A DNA stretch of 64,000 nt from contig JAMWFC010000116.1 in assembly GCA_027475525.1 (NCBI GenBank), forward strand, positions 2,603,826 to 2,667,825, in the 5' to 3' direction. Position numbers and translations under genes: made by a program. A model generated the notes under the pieces. The model searched no databases, was not told where the DNA came from, and saw only the letters and a list, made by a program, of their open reading frames with translations. Source of the DNA: Macrolepiota albuminosa. Lineage: Eukaryota > Basidiomycota > Agaricomycetes > Agaricales > Agaricaceae. Positions 48,119 through 62,175 of the stretch are shown here, piece by piece (within the stretch, counting starts at the first letter, position 1; every line of letters begins with the position of its first letter).

Positions 48119-49612
48119 ATGTCTTCCCAAATCGCTACCTCCAGTGAAAAATCTATATGTAGACTGCGAGTATACGCTTCATGACTGATAAACAGATTTT
48201 AATGTGAATTCTGCTATACAGATGTGGTCGTCAATTTGCGAAATACAACTGTCCAAGCTGCAACGTAGCCTATTGTTCTCTGACATGCTTCCGCTCCGAA
48301 GTGCGTCATCGGCACTGTCCCACTCTGCAATGTTTACTATCCGCAATACCACTTTAGATTCACGCGCAATGCTCAGAGACATTTTACAAGAAGGAAGTAG
48401 CGACGCAGATACAGTCGGAACCATCCAAAACGTTACAAGAACGAATGAAGATGATGGAGATGCTGAAGAAGTTCGAGGAAGAAAATCAAGAAAACACGAA
48501 TTTAGATAGTGAAGGCGAAGACGATATGGAAGATTTTGCACGCAGATTCGGGGACGTCAACCTCGGTTTGTGTGCATCAGTCCGTTTTGGACGATTTCCT
48601 CATGGGTTTGCTAGATGCTACATCAGCTGCCGATGTGTGGTCCAAACTCACACCCGCTGAGCAAGCAGGATTCCTAAAAATCATGGACGATCCCAACAGT
48701 GATAAAGCTCGACAACTACTGGCGAGTGAAGAAGTAGAGAACGTGCGACGTGAACCCTGGTGGGACGCGCCTGCAGTGGAACCTAATAGCCCGTTATTCC
48801 GTCGGTACGGTTCAAAGCCGGAGCCGCTACTCGTACCTGTCACAATGGTCATGCCTGTACCGCATGGACCGCCGCTCCACTATAACATCTGCGCAGTATG
48901 GTATGTGGCTAATCTTACAGATAGAGCCACCTGACAATAAGGTACAGTATCGCATATGCATTTATCACACGGCACCTTTCTGTATCTCCACTATCATCGC
49001 TTACACCCGAGGATGTTGACTACGATGAGGCCAAACGTCTAATCTCGCAGTTGGTTCCTTTTCTTGTCGATCGAAAGTCAACAACGCTACACCCCAATGT
49101 TTCCAGTCTTGTGACGGACATTTGGTCGAGGTTCAAGCCCGTATGTTTTCGTATGCTGATGCAATGCATCAATCATTGACCGAACGAAATTATAGGGTCA
49201 GGTGTCTTCCGAGTTGTTTGCGGTCCTATTAAAGGACGTTGCTCATCTGATTTGTCCACTTCCGGTCATAGCAGTTACAGCAGTTGCATCACGAACCCGA
49301 TCAGAAAAATACTATGATGCAGCTTCTCATCCACACTTGAATACCGTTTTGGCTTTATCAGATCTTACAAAGCTGTTTGAACGTCCTATGAATGGTAACA
49401 AGAACTCTCATGTCACGCACAAACTACTTTTCTATGTAGCGCACATAATTTCCACGCCGTCTTGGAACCTCCGCGTTCTCGCGGAAGAACTTGCAAAGCG
49501 ATCGGCTGCTTATCAGTCAGCAGAGAAATTGGAAATGAAAATGGAACCTGAGTATAGTTCAAGAACACTTGACAAGCAGAAGGGGCAAGTTCCTGTCGTT
49601 GAGGAGATTTGA
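48119..49612 (+). CDS. HIT-type zinc-finger protein, ZNHIT2-like
   Basis: HIT-finger proteins of this class work with the R2TP complex in snoRNP and spliceosomal U5 assembly. Exon 1 (48119-48165) joins by a GC-AG intron (48166-48221) to give the finger [20 protein letters not shown] followed by [15 protein letters not shown], with both C-x2-C pairs and the final H-x3-C intact. Then [14 protein letters not shown], an acidic helix, ARRFGDVNL, and in another frame [55 protein letters not shown] and [13 protein letters not shown]. The tail is [10 protein letters not shown]. The frame changes between 48540 and 48575 with no intron of normal size, so a one-base indel is suspected. Confidence 0.8.
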
Positions 49613-50806
49613 CGGTGGGCGCTACTAATTGTAAGGAAAATTCTATTCTTACAGCACTCTAACCTTACAGCACTCTGTCAGTAGGGACCCAGAGGTGTGG
49701 TAACACATGTGGCACATACAGAAATACGCGTATTGCACATGTAACTTCTCCGCCACAGCCTTCAGGCAAGGCAAGAAACCTTTGGTTTTTATTCAAGTTG
49801 TAGTACTCATTTCAGAATCTACAATTTGCCAGTTTCTGGCCTGATGAACAAAATTGCATGTATTGCCAGCACTCAAATCTACAATTATTTGATTGATTAA
49901 TCCTGCATGACTGCGGCTATTTACAACTCCCACCACTTCAATATAGTTGTCAATCATCCTTGCGTAGAATACGAGTAATTCAAAGGTTCTCATTGGCGTG
50001 ATATACATATCGGACGTCTTGATCAATCACCGATGAGACCGGTCAAAGTGAAGAGGTATGATCAATGTGGGAACGAATAAGACGGTCTTTGATATGAATT
50101 TAGAAGTGCTAAGGCGTCTTCGCAGTTCTTTCCTACACCAGCTTCCTGGATCATTGAAAGAATAAATCAGAAGAATCATTCAGAGGATTCTTCAAGAGAT
50201 CAAAATCAGATCCGGCCTCAGAATGTGAATTGAATCATTCCAAGTCATTCAAAAGTCTAGAAGAGAGAATATCAATAGATCGAGATGGAAGAACATCGAG
50301 TCCGACATCGGCGGCGCCATCTGCCAGCGTTTTATGAATACCCCCTCGGCTTTTCACAAGCTCCAAAATTATAAGGGCATTGTTTGTATCGTACGGAATG
50401 AATGCGTTTCATTCTAATTAGAGTGCCTTACTACGCCTTTACTATACACCTTTACTACACCTATGATTAGAGGGTGGGACCACGCTGGTAAACATATCCC
50501 ATTCTTTGGCTGTACTTGGCCATCTCTACCGCCGAGCCGAATTCAACAGCCAATCGGGTGCTCGGCATTTGCGACTGCGAGGGTACTCACCTTATCGCAC
50601 GTGAACGGATAAGGGTAAAAGGACCCCGACCAGCCTTGGATGGCATCGATGATGGTCTCCACAGTATCCACACGGATTTCCCTCGAAAGGTCATCTTTCT
50701 GACACTGGCAGACAGCTTATGTGAGACTCTTTGAAGAACTTATGGGCAGGAATCTCGAGTCGACTACTTTCCTCGTCTTCTTTTGATTCTACCCTTTTTG
50801 AATCCG
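49613..50806. other. 1.2 kb AT-rich intergenic region, no gene seen
   Basis: Downstream of ZNHIT2-like and upstream of the ZIP transporter. It shows only micro-repeats, for example ACAGCACTCT twice at 49650-49680 and direct repeats of 'tttactac' near 50440. No zinc-response element was identified. Frame 50516-50734 lacks motifs. Confidence 0.5.
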
Positions 50807-52164
50807 ATGTCAGACGACAATTGTAACGGTGGATCGGGGCAGGAAGGTTTCCTAGGCCTTCGTATTGGCGCTGTCTTCATCATTCTTGCCACTTCGACCT
50901 CGGGTGCACTTTTCCCTGTTCTCGCCAAACGAACGTCCTGGTTAAATGTGCCTAAGGCTGTCTTTGAGTACGTTTCCGTCTTCGCCAATATTGGAAGAAA
51001 TTAATCAAGTTGTTGTGTTAGCTTCGCCAAGTACTTTGGGTCGGGTGTCATTGTAGGTCCATATTCTGGTTTTATTTGAATCATTGGGCATGAATTGTTT
51101 GCAGATCGCAACAGCGTTTATTCATTTACTCGGTCCTGCCCTTGAAGAGTTGCAGGGTAACCCATGTATCTCACCTGAATGGGACATCTACGTTCGTGCT
51201 GCCATGATTAGTCTGCTCATACGAGATTGCTCATTCTGCTACGCTAGCCGTATCCCCTGGCGTTGTGCATGCTTAGCCTCTTTTGCATCTTCATCGTCGA
51301 GCTAGTCGCATTCAGGTGGGGTACAGCCAAATTACAAAAGCTTGGCATTGGTTATGGTTCGTGTCGAACTCAACGCATACGTCTGACTGGGGTTCGAGGA
51401 TGACGCTTTGTTTCTCCTAGACCCTCATGGACATGACAGTGGATCTCATGCTGCACATGGCCCAGAAACTGATGTAAAGAAGGCGGATGCGGAAGCACCT
51501 GGTGAAGATAAAAACGCAATGGATGCGGTGGGACAGGTAATTGGTGTCGCGATTCTTGAGTTTGGGGTGATGTTGCATAGGTAAATAAACTCCCGCCTTG
51601 GATGGTTGACAAACACTTACATTGAAGCCAGCATACTTATCGGGCTCACTCTTGCTGTGGATCAACAATTCAAGATACTCTTTATAGTTATCATTTTCCA
51701 CCGTATGTTTTTTTAATTATTTGTTATTGTGACTAATGGAATTTTCTCAGAAACATTTGAGGGATTGGGTGTTGGCTCGCGACTGGCTTATATGCAACTA
51801 CCACGGGCATATAACTGGGTTCCTGTTGCGGGTGCCTTGTTGTACGGTATCACGACACCTGTTGGGATTGCCGCTGGGTTGGGAGTGCGGACAACGTATA
51901 ATCCCGGCAGCGCAACAGCATCCATTGTCAGCGGAGTACTGGACTCACTGAGTTCCGGCATCTTGGTGTACACGGGTCTCGTGGAGGTGATGATTTATCC
52001 CTTCTGTGTGGGTTGCAGTACCTGATGTCGCGTTGTAGCTCCTAGCACATGAGTTCTTGTTCAACAAGGAAATGTTGGAGACTTCTAATGGGAAACTTGC
52101 CTACGCCCTTGGCTGTATGGTTGCTGGGTGGGCTCTTATGTCGCTCCTTGGACGATGGGCATGA
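50807..52164 (+). CDS. ZIP-family zinc/iron transporter
   Basis: Plasma-membrane (or organelle) divalent metal importer of the ZRT/IRT family. ATG 50807 opens MSDDNCNGGSGQEGFLGLRI. TM1 is GAVFIILATSTSGALFPVLA. The next helices include IATAFIHLLGPALEEL. A His-rich cytosolic loop has DPHGHDSGSHAAHGPE. TM4 has the metal motif HSILIGLTLAVD after splicing at 51590/51630, and TM5 has HQTFEGLGVGSRLA. TM6-8 contain WVPVAGALLYGITTPVGIAA, SIVSGVLDSLSSGILVYTGL and LAYALGCMVAGWALMSLLG. It ends GRWA at TGA 52162-52164. The two TM4/TM5 histidine motifs are the family signature. High- or low-affinity type cannot be told. Confidence 0.9.
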
Positions 52165-52299
52165 TTATATGCAGTCTATTCGGAGTTGTATGCATGTACA
52201 TTTATTAGTACTTATGTAGTAAAAAATTTTGGATTTGTTGCTATTTTTGGAGGCGGGCCGGACGGCATCGTCGCAAATTGAATCTTAGGGTAGACAACG

Positions 52300-52893
52300 A
52301 TGAGCATACCCAATGGCTCAACACCAAAGTCAGAAAACAAGATGCCTCCTGGCATGGTCATGGGCCCCGACGGAAAGCCCTGTAAAATCTGCACCGCGTT
52401 CCGCAACTGGCGGCCCGGGACGACGGAAGCGGTCGACAAGGAGGGCAAGGGCGGACAACGTTTACCGTCTAGGGCAGCTGCGATGGCAGCGTTAGCATCA
52501 GGGACAGCCGTTGCCTCTGCTGCGACAACATCAAGAACAGATGGGCCACCCCCAGACTGCCCTCCTGACGTCGAGCAACTAGGCCGCGCGACTTGGACGT
52601 TTCTGCACACCACGGCGGCATATTATCCCGAGCGCCCAACGTCAACTCAACGTGCTAACATGCTGATGCTATTGCGCTCATTGCCGCTACTGTATCCATG
52701 CTCAAACTGTGCGGAAGATTTTGGTGATGACATTGGGAAGAATCCACCGGACGTAAGCGGACGTGTGGGATTGAGCAAGTGGCTATGTGAGCGGCATAAT
52801 GCGGTGAACGAGAAACTAGGGAAGGAGCTGTTCGATTGTGGCAAGACGGACGAGCGGTGGAAGGATGGACCGACAGATGGGAGATGTGATTAG
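52300..52893 (+). CDS. ERV1: ERV1/ALR FAD-linked sulfhydryl oxidase
   Basis: Re-oxidises Mia40 in the mitochondrial intermembrane space and passes electrons to cytochrome c or oxygen. This intronless frame encodes 197 residues. The N-terminal shuttle has KPCKICTAFRNW; an Ala-rich linker follows; the FAD domain has QLGRATWTFLHTTAAYYPER, the redox CxxC in LLYPCSNCAEDF, WLCERHNAVNEKLGK and the structural cysteines of FDCGKTDERWKDG. The first ATG at 52300 fits the family. The stop is only 44 bp before the start of the next gene, so its terminator and that gene's promoter must overlap. Confidence 0.95.
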   Translation: MSIPNGSTPKSENKMPPGMVMGPDGKPCKICTAFRNWRPGTTEAVDKEGKGGQRLPSRAAAMAALASGTAVASAATTSRTDGPPPDCPPDVEQLGRATWTFLHTTAAYYPERPTSTQRANMLMLLRSLPLLYPCSNCAEDFGDDIGKNPPDVSGRVGLSKWLCERHNAVNEKLGKELFDCGKTDERWKDGPTDGRCD

Positions 52894-52937
52894 AAACATA
52901 TAGACGAGTGATTGCACGGAACCAATATTAATGCATA

Positions 52938-55264
<2,327 letters not shown>

Positions 55265-55879
55265 TAAGCTTGAGTATCTATTTAGTTATAAGTACACTTT
55301 TGGATGGTTATGGATTCGTTGCGAACCGAAAATCTTGTAAAAGCAATGTTGTAATTCAACCCCAAATTCAAATATCTTCTCAGAAAATTTGACTTGTCAT
55401 TTTCATCATCGTCTACTGGTGGCAAAAGCCGCCACCACTCAGGCCTCAGACTGAGAATTAGAACAGATGAAGACACGACTGATCCGAAGTTTGTATACAT
55501 TCCCCACTGCTACAATAGATAAGACGGCCCGAAGATGCTGCTTTCAATCTCGTTGTCCGGTCTCAAAAAGAGTCCGCTATGCAGTGTTTTAGCTCATTAT
55601 CATAAGCCACACAGGCGTGATGATGCTTTAGCCTGAGGGTATTTGGAAAAATCTTAGTTTATAATGGCTGGAATAAAAGCGGCCGCCGGACGCCTTCCAG
55701 GACTTTAAGTCCTTTGATGAGAAGGTGATGTAAGTCCTCATCTTGAGTTGCTGGTATATGTGCTTCGGGATCCTTGGGATCAAAATGTGGAGTTGTGCTG
55801 TATGTCAATACAAGGTGCTGTGTTGCCAAGTTGATCACATGTGCAAGGCAGCTAGAAAAAACTCAATGATGTCTATCAG
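55265..55879. other. Spacer into the mobile-element block
   Basis: 3' flank of GH47-2 grading into AT-rich decayed sequence. No motif-bearing frame. Confidence 0.5.
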
Positions 55880-56790
55880 ATTAGTAAAAACTTACTTGAT
55901 TTTTCGCTTTTTCCAAAGAAATCCCTTTTCTGTTGCATTGAAAATGTGTTGTGCAAATTCCTGAAGCATTGTGGAGTTATTTGATGCATTGTTGCACGTT
56001 ATATGACTGATCTAAAGAGGACAGATCAATAATCTATAAATGCTTTATATGGTAATAAATGATAGTCACCTTGTGCACAATACCAATCTGGTCAACTAAT
56101 TTAAAGAGTGCTTGACCTAAGCGCTCACCATTATGGGCATTGCAAAGCTGCATAAAGCCTACAAGTGCACTCTTAAGCTCCCATTGCATGGCTGTTTCTT
56201 CAATCCAATGACCAGTAACAGCAAAATAGCCATCAGTATTTCCTGCTTGCCAAGTGTCACAAGTCAGGCTGACATCTCCATTCACCTTAGAACTCTAATG
56301 AAATAATAAATTCAATGAAGGTCACATTAATATTGTAAACTGTTACATTGAGTGTTGTTTTGACATTTTTGAGATGGCTTTGGAATGACTGTTTAATACA
56401 TGCTTGCATTGACTTTCATCCTGGAATTTCAACACCTTCAGTGGCATGAGATGCTACATCAATCATGTTCTTGAATTTTGGGTGCTCGAAAGCTTGAATT
56501 GGCTGAGCAACAGTATTAGATACTTCATAAAATCAAATTACAAAAAGTATTGCACCTGATTAGCAGCTACAAGCCATTCAATTGCAGCTTTATGAAATTC
56601 TTTGTGTGTATACTTAATTACATGTTCTTTAAGCTTCTTCTCAACAAGATCACAATCCAGGGTCTATATCATGTGCTCTGCATCATTTGACATCACCTGG
56701 CAGCTTTGAGTCAAGTTTGTTCTCCTGTGCCCACTTTTGGTATTTCCTCTAATAAACAGTTCATGTAGTAGTTCTTACTGAATAATGTGC
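55880..56790 (-). pseudogene. Inactive hAT-superfamily transposase remnant
   Basis: The minus strand carries hAT transposase blocks in the right order. From high to low coordinate these are FHKAAIEWLVAANQ; AFEHPKFKNMIDVASHA with an in-frame TGA just after EIPG; then VSLTCDTWQAGNTDGYFAVT, GHWIEE and SALVGFMQLCNAHNGE; then ITCNNASNNSTMLQEFAQ. The first RNase-H-like Asp (CDTW) is present. The second, normally the Asp in TCDNASNN, is Asn here. With the stop codon, this makes the copy inactive. The BED finger and the C-terminal dimerisation region were not recognised nearby. Confidence 0.8.
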
Positions 56791-58181
56791 CTCAAGATGG
56801 CACTGTAATATTGTGCTCTCATTAACAATAGTATTTTTATTGTTAGATAATGGCTAAAATTAGCAACTAAATAGGGGGCTCCTTGATCTCTTATCACCAC
56901 ATGCACAGCCATGCCATGACCATGCCTAACCTGCTGGTATGCCATTTACATGGGCCCCTGCCTAGCAGGTAGATCAAATGATGGAGCCCTCCTTGCTACA
57001 TATACTGCCAACATGCATGCCATCCTGCACACCCTAGATGGGCCCAGCTCAGCTGGATGGTGATGATGCCAACTATGGTTAGGTGCGCTAGACATTATGC
57101 AGTACAACACCATCTCCAGCACCTGGTGTGTGTAGTTGTAAAGAGTCCTGACAGAGTCCTAGTGTGCTTGAGTAAATGTAATAAGATGACATGCTTGATG
57201 ATAGTGTTTTGGACACTACCTAGCAAACTGTAAGCGCCATAGTCAAGGCAAAGATATTGGAAAAAGAAGGAATAGCACAATGCAATGTGCTTATAGGTGG
57301 CACTGTAAATGACAAAGTCAATAAAGACAAAGCTAGCACCCAACTTAATGACAAAGTTAGATTAAGCTAGCATGATTTGAATGCTGAGTATAATCTGGTG
57401 CTCAAAGGGTTACAATTTGTTGTTATATACATGTAAAGTAGCTATCTTTTATACTATATGCTACTGTATTTTCAAGATAAGTCCATCTGCAGCACTACTA
57501 ATTAGCGTCTCTCCTCATGGTTCTAGCTAACAGTGACATGTCAACAGCAACTGGCAGCACATGAGTGACGGCAACCAATGGCATTATAGCCCATTGGCTA
57601 TGGCGACTCAGAACTGACTTAGAATTGTACAAGTCTGCTCATTTTTTAGTATAATTCCGATTGGCCAGGCTTCTCCAGGGTATGGTCAGAAAATCCTTGA
57701 CAGATGCTGTGAGCGCTAATGTCAGTGCTAAACATTGTGTCAACTTCTGATAAGTCAAAATGTTGGGTTTGAATATATCCTGTGCCATCATCATTGATTC
57801 TTTAGACTTTTGGTTGAGGTGCCTCATCAAATGGCAGCACCTAATATTAACCTGGAATAGATGAGGACTTTACACAAAGCCAATTCTAAAAATAAATATT
57901 ATATGACCTTATTTAAATTACAAAAGAAGTTAAGAATTTTGATTTATTAATTGATCTTTGTTTACCATAGTAAAATAGAGAAGGAAAGCATAGTAAAATC
58001 AATATTTTTTATGCTGATTCATGTAAGTCAAAGGAACTTGGACTTGTATATTACACAAACACTTTGAGGTAATATTGATTAGATATTCTAGTTGACTGAG
58101 CATTGAAAAGAAATCAAGGATTGGTAAGGAGATTGCAGACCAAAATGTATTAATAAATTACATTCTCTACAAATGCTACAA
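56791..58181. other. AT-rich non-coding region beside transposon remnants
   Basis: About 1.4 kb without a supported gene. Composition is AT-rich with runs such as the segment at 57900-58000. Minus-strand open stretches (57095-57343, 57639-57830) lack motifs. Likely further decayed element sequence. Confidence 0.5.
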
Positions 58182-58411
58182 TGTAAGCATGAAGCTTACG
58201 ACATGCGAATAGGGGTCCCATCGGATGGGGAAGGGATGGGATCGGAAGTCAAGTCTAAACTTTATTCTGAAACATTGGTTACATTTCGGTATATAGGGGA
58301 AGGAGGGTAGTGGATCGGGGATTTTTTGCTGTCTTTTCGTACTGAATCCTAGTATTGTGCCATTCTGTTCTGGTTCGCTAAGTGAAGCTGGACGCGCGCA
58401 GTCCACTTACA
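58182..58411 (+). repeat. 5' LTR of gypsy element A
   Basis: Begins TGTAAG and ends CTTACA, a perfect 6-bp inverted terminal repeat. It has a TATATA box at 58290-58295. The 3' copy was not seen because the window ends first, so the borders rest on the terminal repeat and position before gag. Confidence 0.7.
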
Positions 58412-58983
58412 CTTTTTTTTTGAATCGCACAATACGCGTCGACCGTGAAGACTACCCTCCGCTCGACGATTTAAAGGGTCCAGGTCGGTTGGGTACGCCA
58501 CGTAGGAAGTAGGGAATTGGCAGAAGTAACGCTAGAAAAGATCATAGGAGAAAAAGAGGGAAGGGTCCCAAATTCTGGTTGACAGGGAAGCGCTTTTTTG
58601 GAGTCAAGAGAGAAGGGACCATCGTCATTGTCGGATAGTTGGGGGAAGGGAGGAATATAAAAGGGGTTTCGGTCCACCTTTTCAAACTAGAGAAGGGAGG
58701 GCGTACTTCACGCATAGACACCCTGGCACGCACTCGTTCACAGACCCAGCGTCTACATTCTCGTTCTCGCTCTCGCTCTCGTTCCTGTTCTCGTTCTCGT
58801 TCCTCCTCTGTGCAATCATCTCGTTCTGTTTCCGGAACATTACCCCCTCAGCAGGATCGATTTTCGAGCCTGTCTGATCCTTCTTTTCTGTCCGACCTTT
58901 CTCGCACGAGCTCTCCGACGCCTTCATCCGCGTCTTCGACATCAGACGAGTCCGAATTACAATTTTCGGGAACGGGGGTGACG

Positions 58984-61725
58984 ATGTCCACAAACTTTGG
59001 TACTACGTATACGGCGCAGGTCTCGCAAATCTCTGCCAGTCACGCCCCGCTTATCTCCCGGAGAACTATTGGCCCTCGCCAGCTCGACGCGTTCGAACAC
59101 TATGCAAAGAGATATTTCAGTCATAAGGGGATCGGAGCAGAGAGGCAGGTGGAAAAGGTCTTATATAACATTGACTCGAGTGATGTTCGAGCATGGGTTA
59201 GGGAGAACGAAGATGAACTCAAGGCCCTCACATTTTCCGTTTTTATGGCACGCCTTAGGGGAGAGGTTCTGGCAACGGACTGGATGTGGGAGACGGCACA
59301 GCTGTTGACGAAGAAACAGGGGGAGGAGGAGAGGTTTGCGGAGTGGGCGAGCAACCTGAGGGAGGCAAATGACACGTTGAGTTCTGATACCCGTTTTCAC
59401 ATCGGTCCCGATAAGATGCGTAACTATCTTCTGCTTCACTGCCACGAGGACTTGCGTCGTGAATACCATATCGGAAACAAGGATGGCTGCTATGATGGGA
59501 TTAAGGAGTTCTCGAAGTGGTTCCGCACAGTTTCGGATCTCGATGTCGCCCTGGCGGCAAGAAAGGCTCAGATAAGTAAACATCTTGCTGCCGCCATCGC
59601 CGCCTCGTCGAAATCTCACCTTAAGAATGTTACGAATGTGACGAACTCTAATCAGACTTCTAAGGCAAACGGACCAACCACAGACACTACTCCGAACTCG
59701 TCAGGACGCACGTATGTGTACCCACTCACTACGGAGGAGAGAGGGTTGTTAGATGAGCACCAGGGGTGTTATCAGTGCCGTCGCCTTTACGTCGATCATC
59801 GTGCAAGGGACTGTCCGGACAAGGGGAAGGCATTGACCTTGGTAGAGTATGGTACACGGAAATTAACGACGGCATTTGCTGAAGCGGCGAAAAAGGAGTT
59901 CCAGCGTAAGGAGGAGGCAGGGAAAGGAAAGAGGGCAGGTTCATCCATCACTGTTGCGGCTGTGTTTGAGGGGTCAGATTTGGATGAAGACAGTAGTGAT
60001 GCAGGTTCCGAGTACGTTATTCCTCGGCACATCACCTACCCTTGCCTTGTCTCGGGTCCCTCTATCGCTCCCATTTCTGTTCCAAGTGCACTTATTGACA
60101 CGGGATCCCCACCAGCATTGATTTCCTCGACGTTGGTGAAGAAATTGGGGCTGCCAACGCGTAAATTGAACAGGCCTTTGTCAGTATCGGGGGTTTTCGC
60201 TTCTCAAGGTTCCGGGTCAGAAAGAATGCTATCGCAATACGTCAAACTTGTAATTATATCACCTTGTTCGCAATGGAGATCACACTCCCAAGTGTTTATT
60301 GTATGCCCGAATCTACACACGGAGATGATTCTGGGACTCGATTTTTTGGAACGCAATAAATTAGTTATCGACCTTGAAGCCGGTACAATTACGGATAAAT
60401 CTTCGGGATTCGACCTCTTACATCCCTCTCGCCCTGCTCGGTGTGAGAAAGTTATTGTTGAGCCACATATTCGGAGAAAAGAGGCGAAGAAGAGGGAACG
60501 GATTGAGAATGAGTGGATTCGTCAGGGAAGGAAGGACATGGAGACTTCACGAAAACTTGTCCATTTCGAGTTAAGTGCATTGTTCGCGCAACAATCGGAG
60601 AAGTTCGCGGATGTGGATAAGTCCGCGAGTACTGGTGAACCACGTTTGTTAGGGCTGGTTAGAAAGAGGATTGAGGAACTTGCCTTAAAGGACAGATTGA
60701 AGGGGATGGACATGAAGATGAAACGACGTTTCAAGAATCTTTTCCCTGATGGTATCCCTCATGCCGACGAGTTACCAGATAGCGTGTATCACAGGATTCA
60801 GGTGAAGCCACTTGCCAAGATCACGGTTGCAAGATCCTACTCGTGCCCACGTAAATTTCGCGACAGCTGGAAAGCCTTGATTGACAAGCACGTCGCTGCT
60901 GGTCGAATCCGACCATCCTCGTCACAGTTTGCAAGTCCTTCATTTGTGATTCCGAAGGCAGATCCCACGGCTCCCCCTCGCTGGGTCAATGATTATCGTC
61001 GACTGAATGCGAGTACAATTCCGGACAATTTTCCTCTGCCAAGGATCGATGACATTCTGGCGGACTGCACGAAGCCAGGCACACGTGTGTGGGGTAAAAT
61101 TGATTTGACGGATGCATTTTTCCAGACCTTAATGCATCCGGATGATATAAAGTACACTGCGACCCTGACTCCCTTTGGCTTGTGGGAATGGGTTGTTATG
61201 CCCATGGGCCTCCGCAATGCGCCGGCAACTCAGCAACGTTGTGTCACGCTCGCCCTGCGTAAATACATAGGAAAAATTTGCAACGTTTATCTTGACGATA
61301 TTATTATTTGGTCCTCATCGATAGAGGAACATGAGAGGAATGTGATTACGATCTTAGAGGCTCTGAGGAAGGCTAGGCTATTTTGCTCTATGAAGAAGAG
61401 TGACTTGTTCTGTACGGAAATCGATTTCCTCGGGCACCACATATCGGAGAGAGGGATCGAGGCAGACCGTTCGAAAGTTGAGAAGATATTGCAGTGGCCG
61501 GTTCCTCGTAAAGCAAAACACGTTCGGCAGTTCTTGGGCCTTGTTCGTTATGTCGCCGCTTTCCTCCCTGCGCTGGCTGAACATACATCGGTTTTGACGC
61601 CGTTAACCAAGAAAGAATTTAATGGGAATTTTCCGCCCTGGACCAGCTCTCATCAGGCAGCGTTCGAGGGTATTAAGGCCCTCGTCATTGGTCGCGACTG
61701 TTTGACGACTATCGACCACGAAAAC
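58984..61725 (+). CDS. Gag-Pol polyprotein of gypsy element A, truncated in RNase H
   Basis: One unbroken frame encodes Gag and Pol with no frameshift between them. ATG 58984 is the first in frame, although the frame stays open back to 58642. Gag contains HYAKRYFSHKGIGAERQVEK, FSVFMARLRGEVLATDWMWE and a knuckle C-x2-C-x6-H-x4-C (residues CYQC...HRARDC). Protease: ALIDTGSPPALISSTLVKKL and MILGLDFLERN. Reverse transcriptase: WVNDYRRLNASTIPDNFPLP, KIDLTDAFFQTLMHPDDIKY, MPMGLRNAPATQQR and the YLDDIII active site, then GHHISERGIEADRSKVEKI. RNase H starts (CLTTIDHEN) and is cut by the LTR of element B; downstream codons to TGA near 61995 belong to that LTR. Integrase would lie beyond the insertion. 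Confidence 0.92.
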
Positions 61726-62132
61726 TGTCACGACCCCCTCCCTCCGGGCCCACCCCGGGACACCCCCGGAACACCATCCGGGACCCTCCCTCCGACCCCA
61801 CAGGACACGCCCCGCCATCACGACCGCCGACACCGCCATCACGCGCATCAGGACCGCCATCAACCGCCACCGATCGCCATCAGCCAGCCCCCGGGACCCC
61901 TGCATCACAGACCCCGGGATCAACCGCCATCGACGATCGGATCACGCGGCTCGCATCAAGCCATCACGCATCACGACTCCCTCCGCGCCAATTGATCGCG
62001 CGCTCCCCACGCGCGATCCCGGTACGCACCCCCTGCCGCTACTCAATAACCCCCGGAACCCATCCCAGACATCCCGGAACCCCGAGACCCGGCCCCGTAG
62101 TACTTATAGCGTAGTTCCTTGTTGTATTCGCT

Positions 62133-62144
62133 AGTCTTGATATT
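62133..62144 (+). promoter_or_regulatory. Probable start of the R region / self-primer of element B
   Basis: AGTCTTGATATT is the exact reverse complement of the primer-binding site at 62584-62595. A TATA-like CTTATAG lies about 28 bases upstream (62103-62109), placing the transcript start at or just before this 12-mer. Confidence 0.7.
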
Positions 62145-62175
62145 GCATAACTGTTACTTGGATATTGCGTGCCCT

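Noticed and set aside
50516..50734. 72-codon frame upstream of the ZIP gene
   Set aside because: No motif, no splice continuation into the transporter, and composition like the intergenic DNA around it.
55675..55690. GCGGCCGC at the hAT/GH47 border as a cloning scar
   Set aside because: An isolated 8-mer with no vector sequence around it; chance in a partly GC-rich spot.
58690..58830. RS-repeat stretch as a host SR splicing factor
   Set aside because: No RRM nearby; it runs straight into Gag of element A.
61726..61995. Pro/His-rich end of the element A frame as a real C-terminus
   Set aside because: Those codons are the LTR of element B read in frame by chance.
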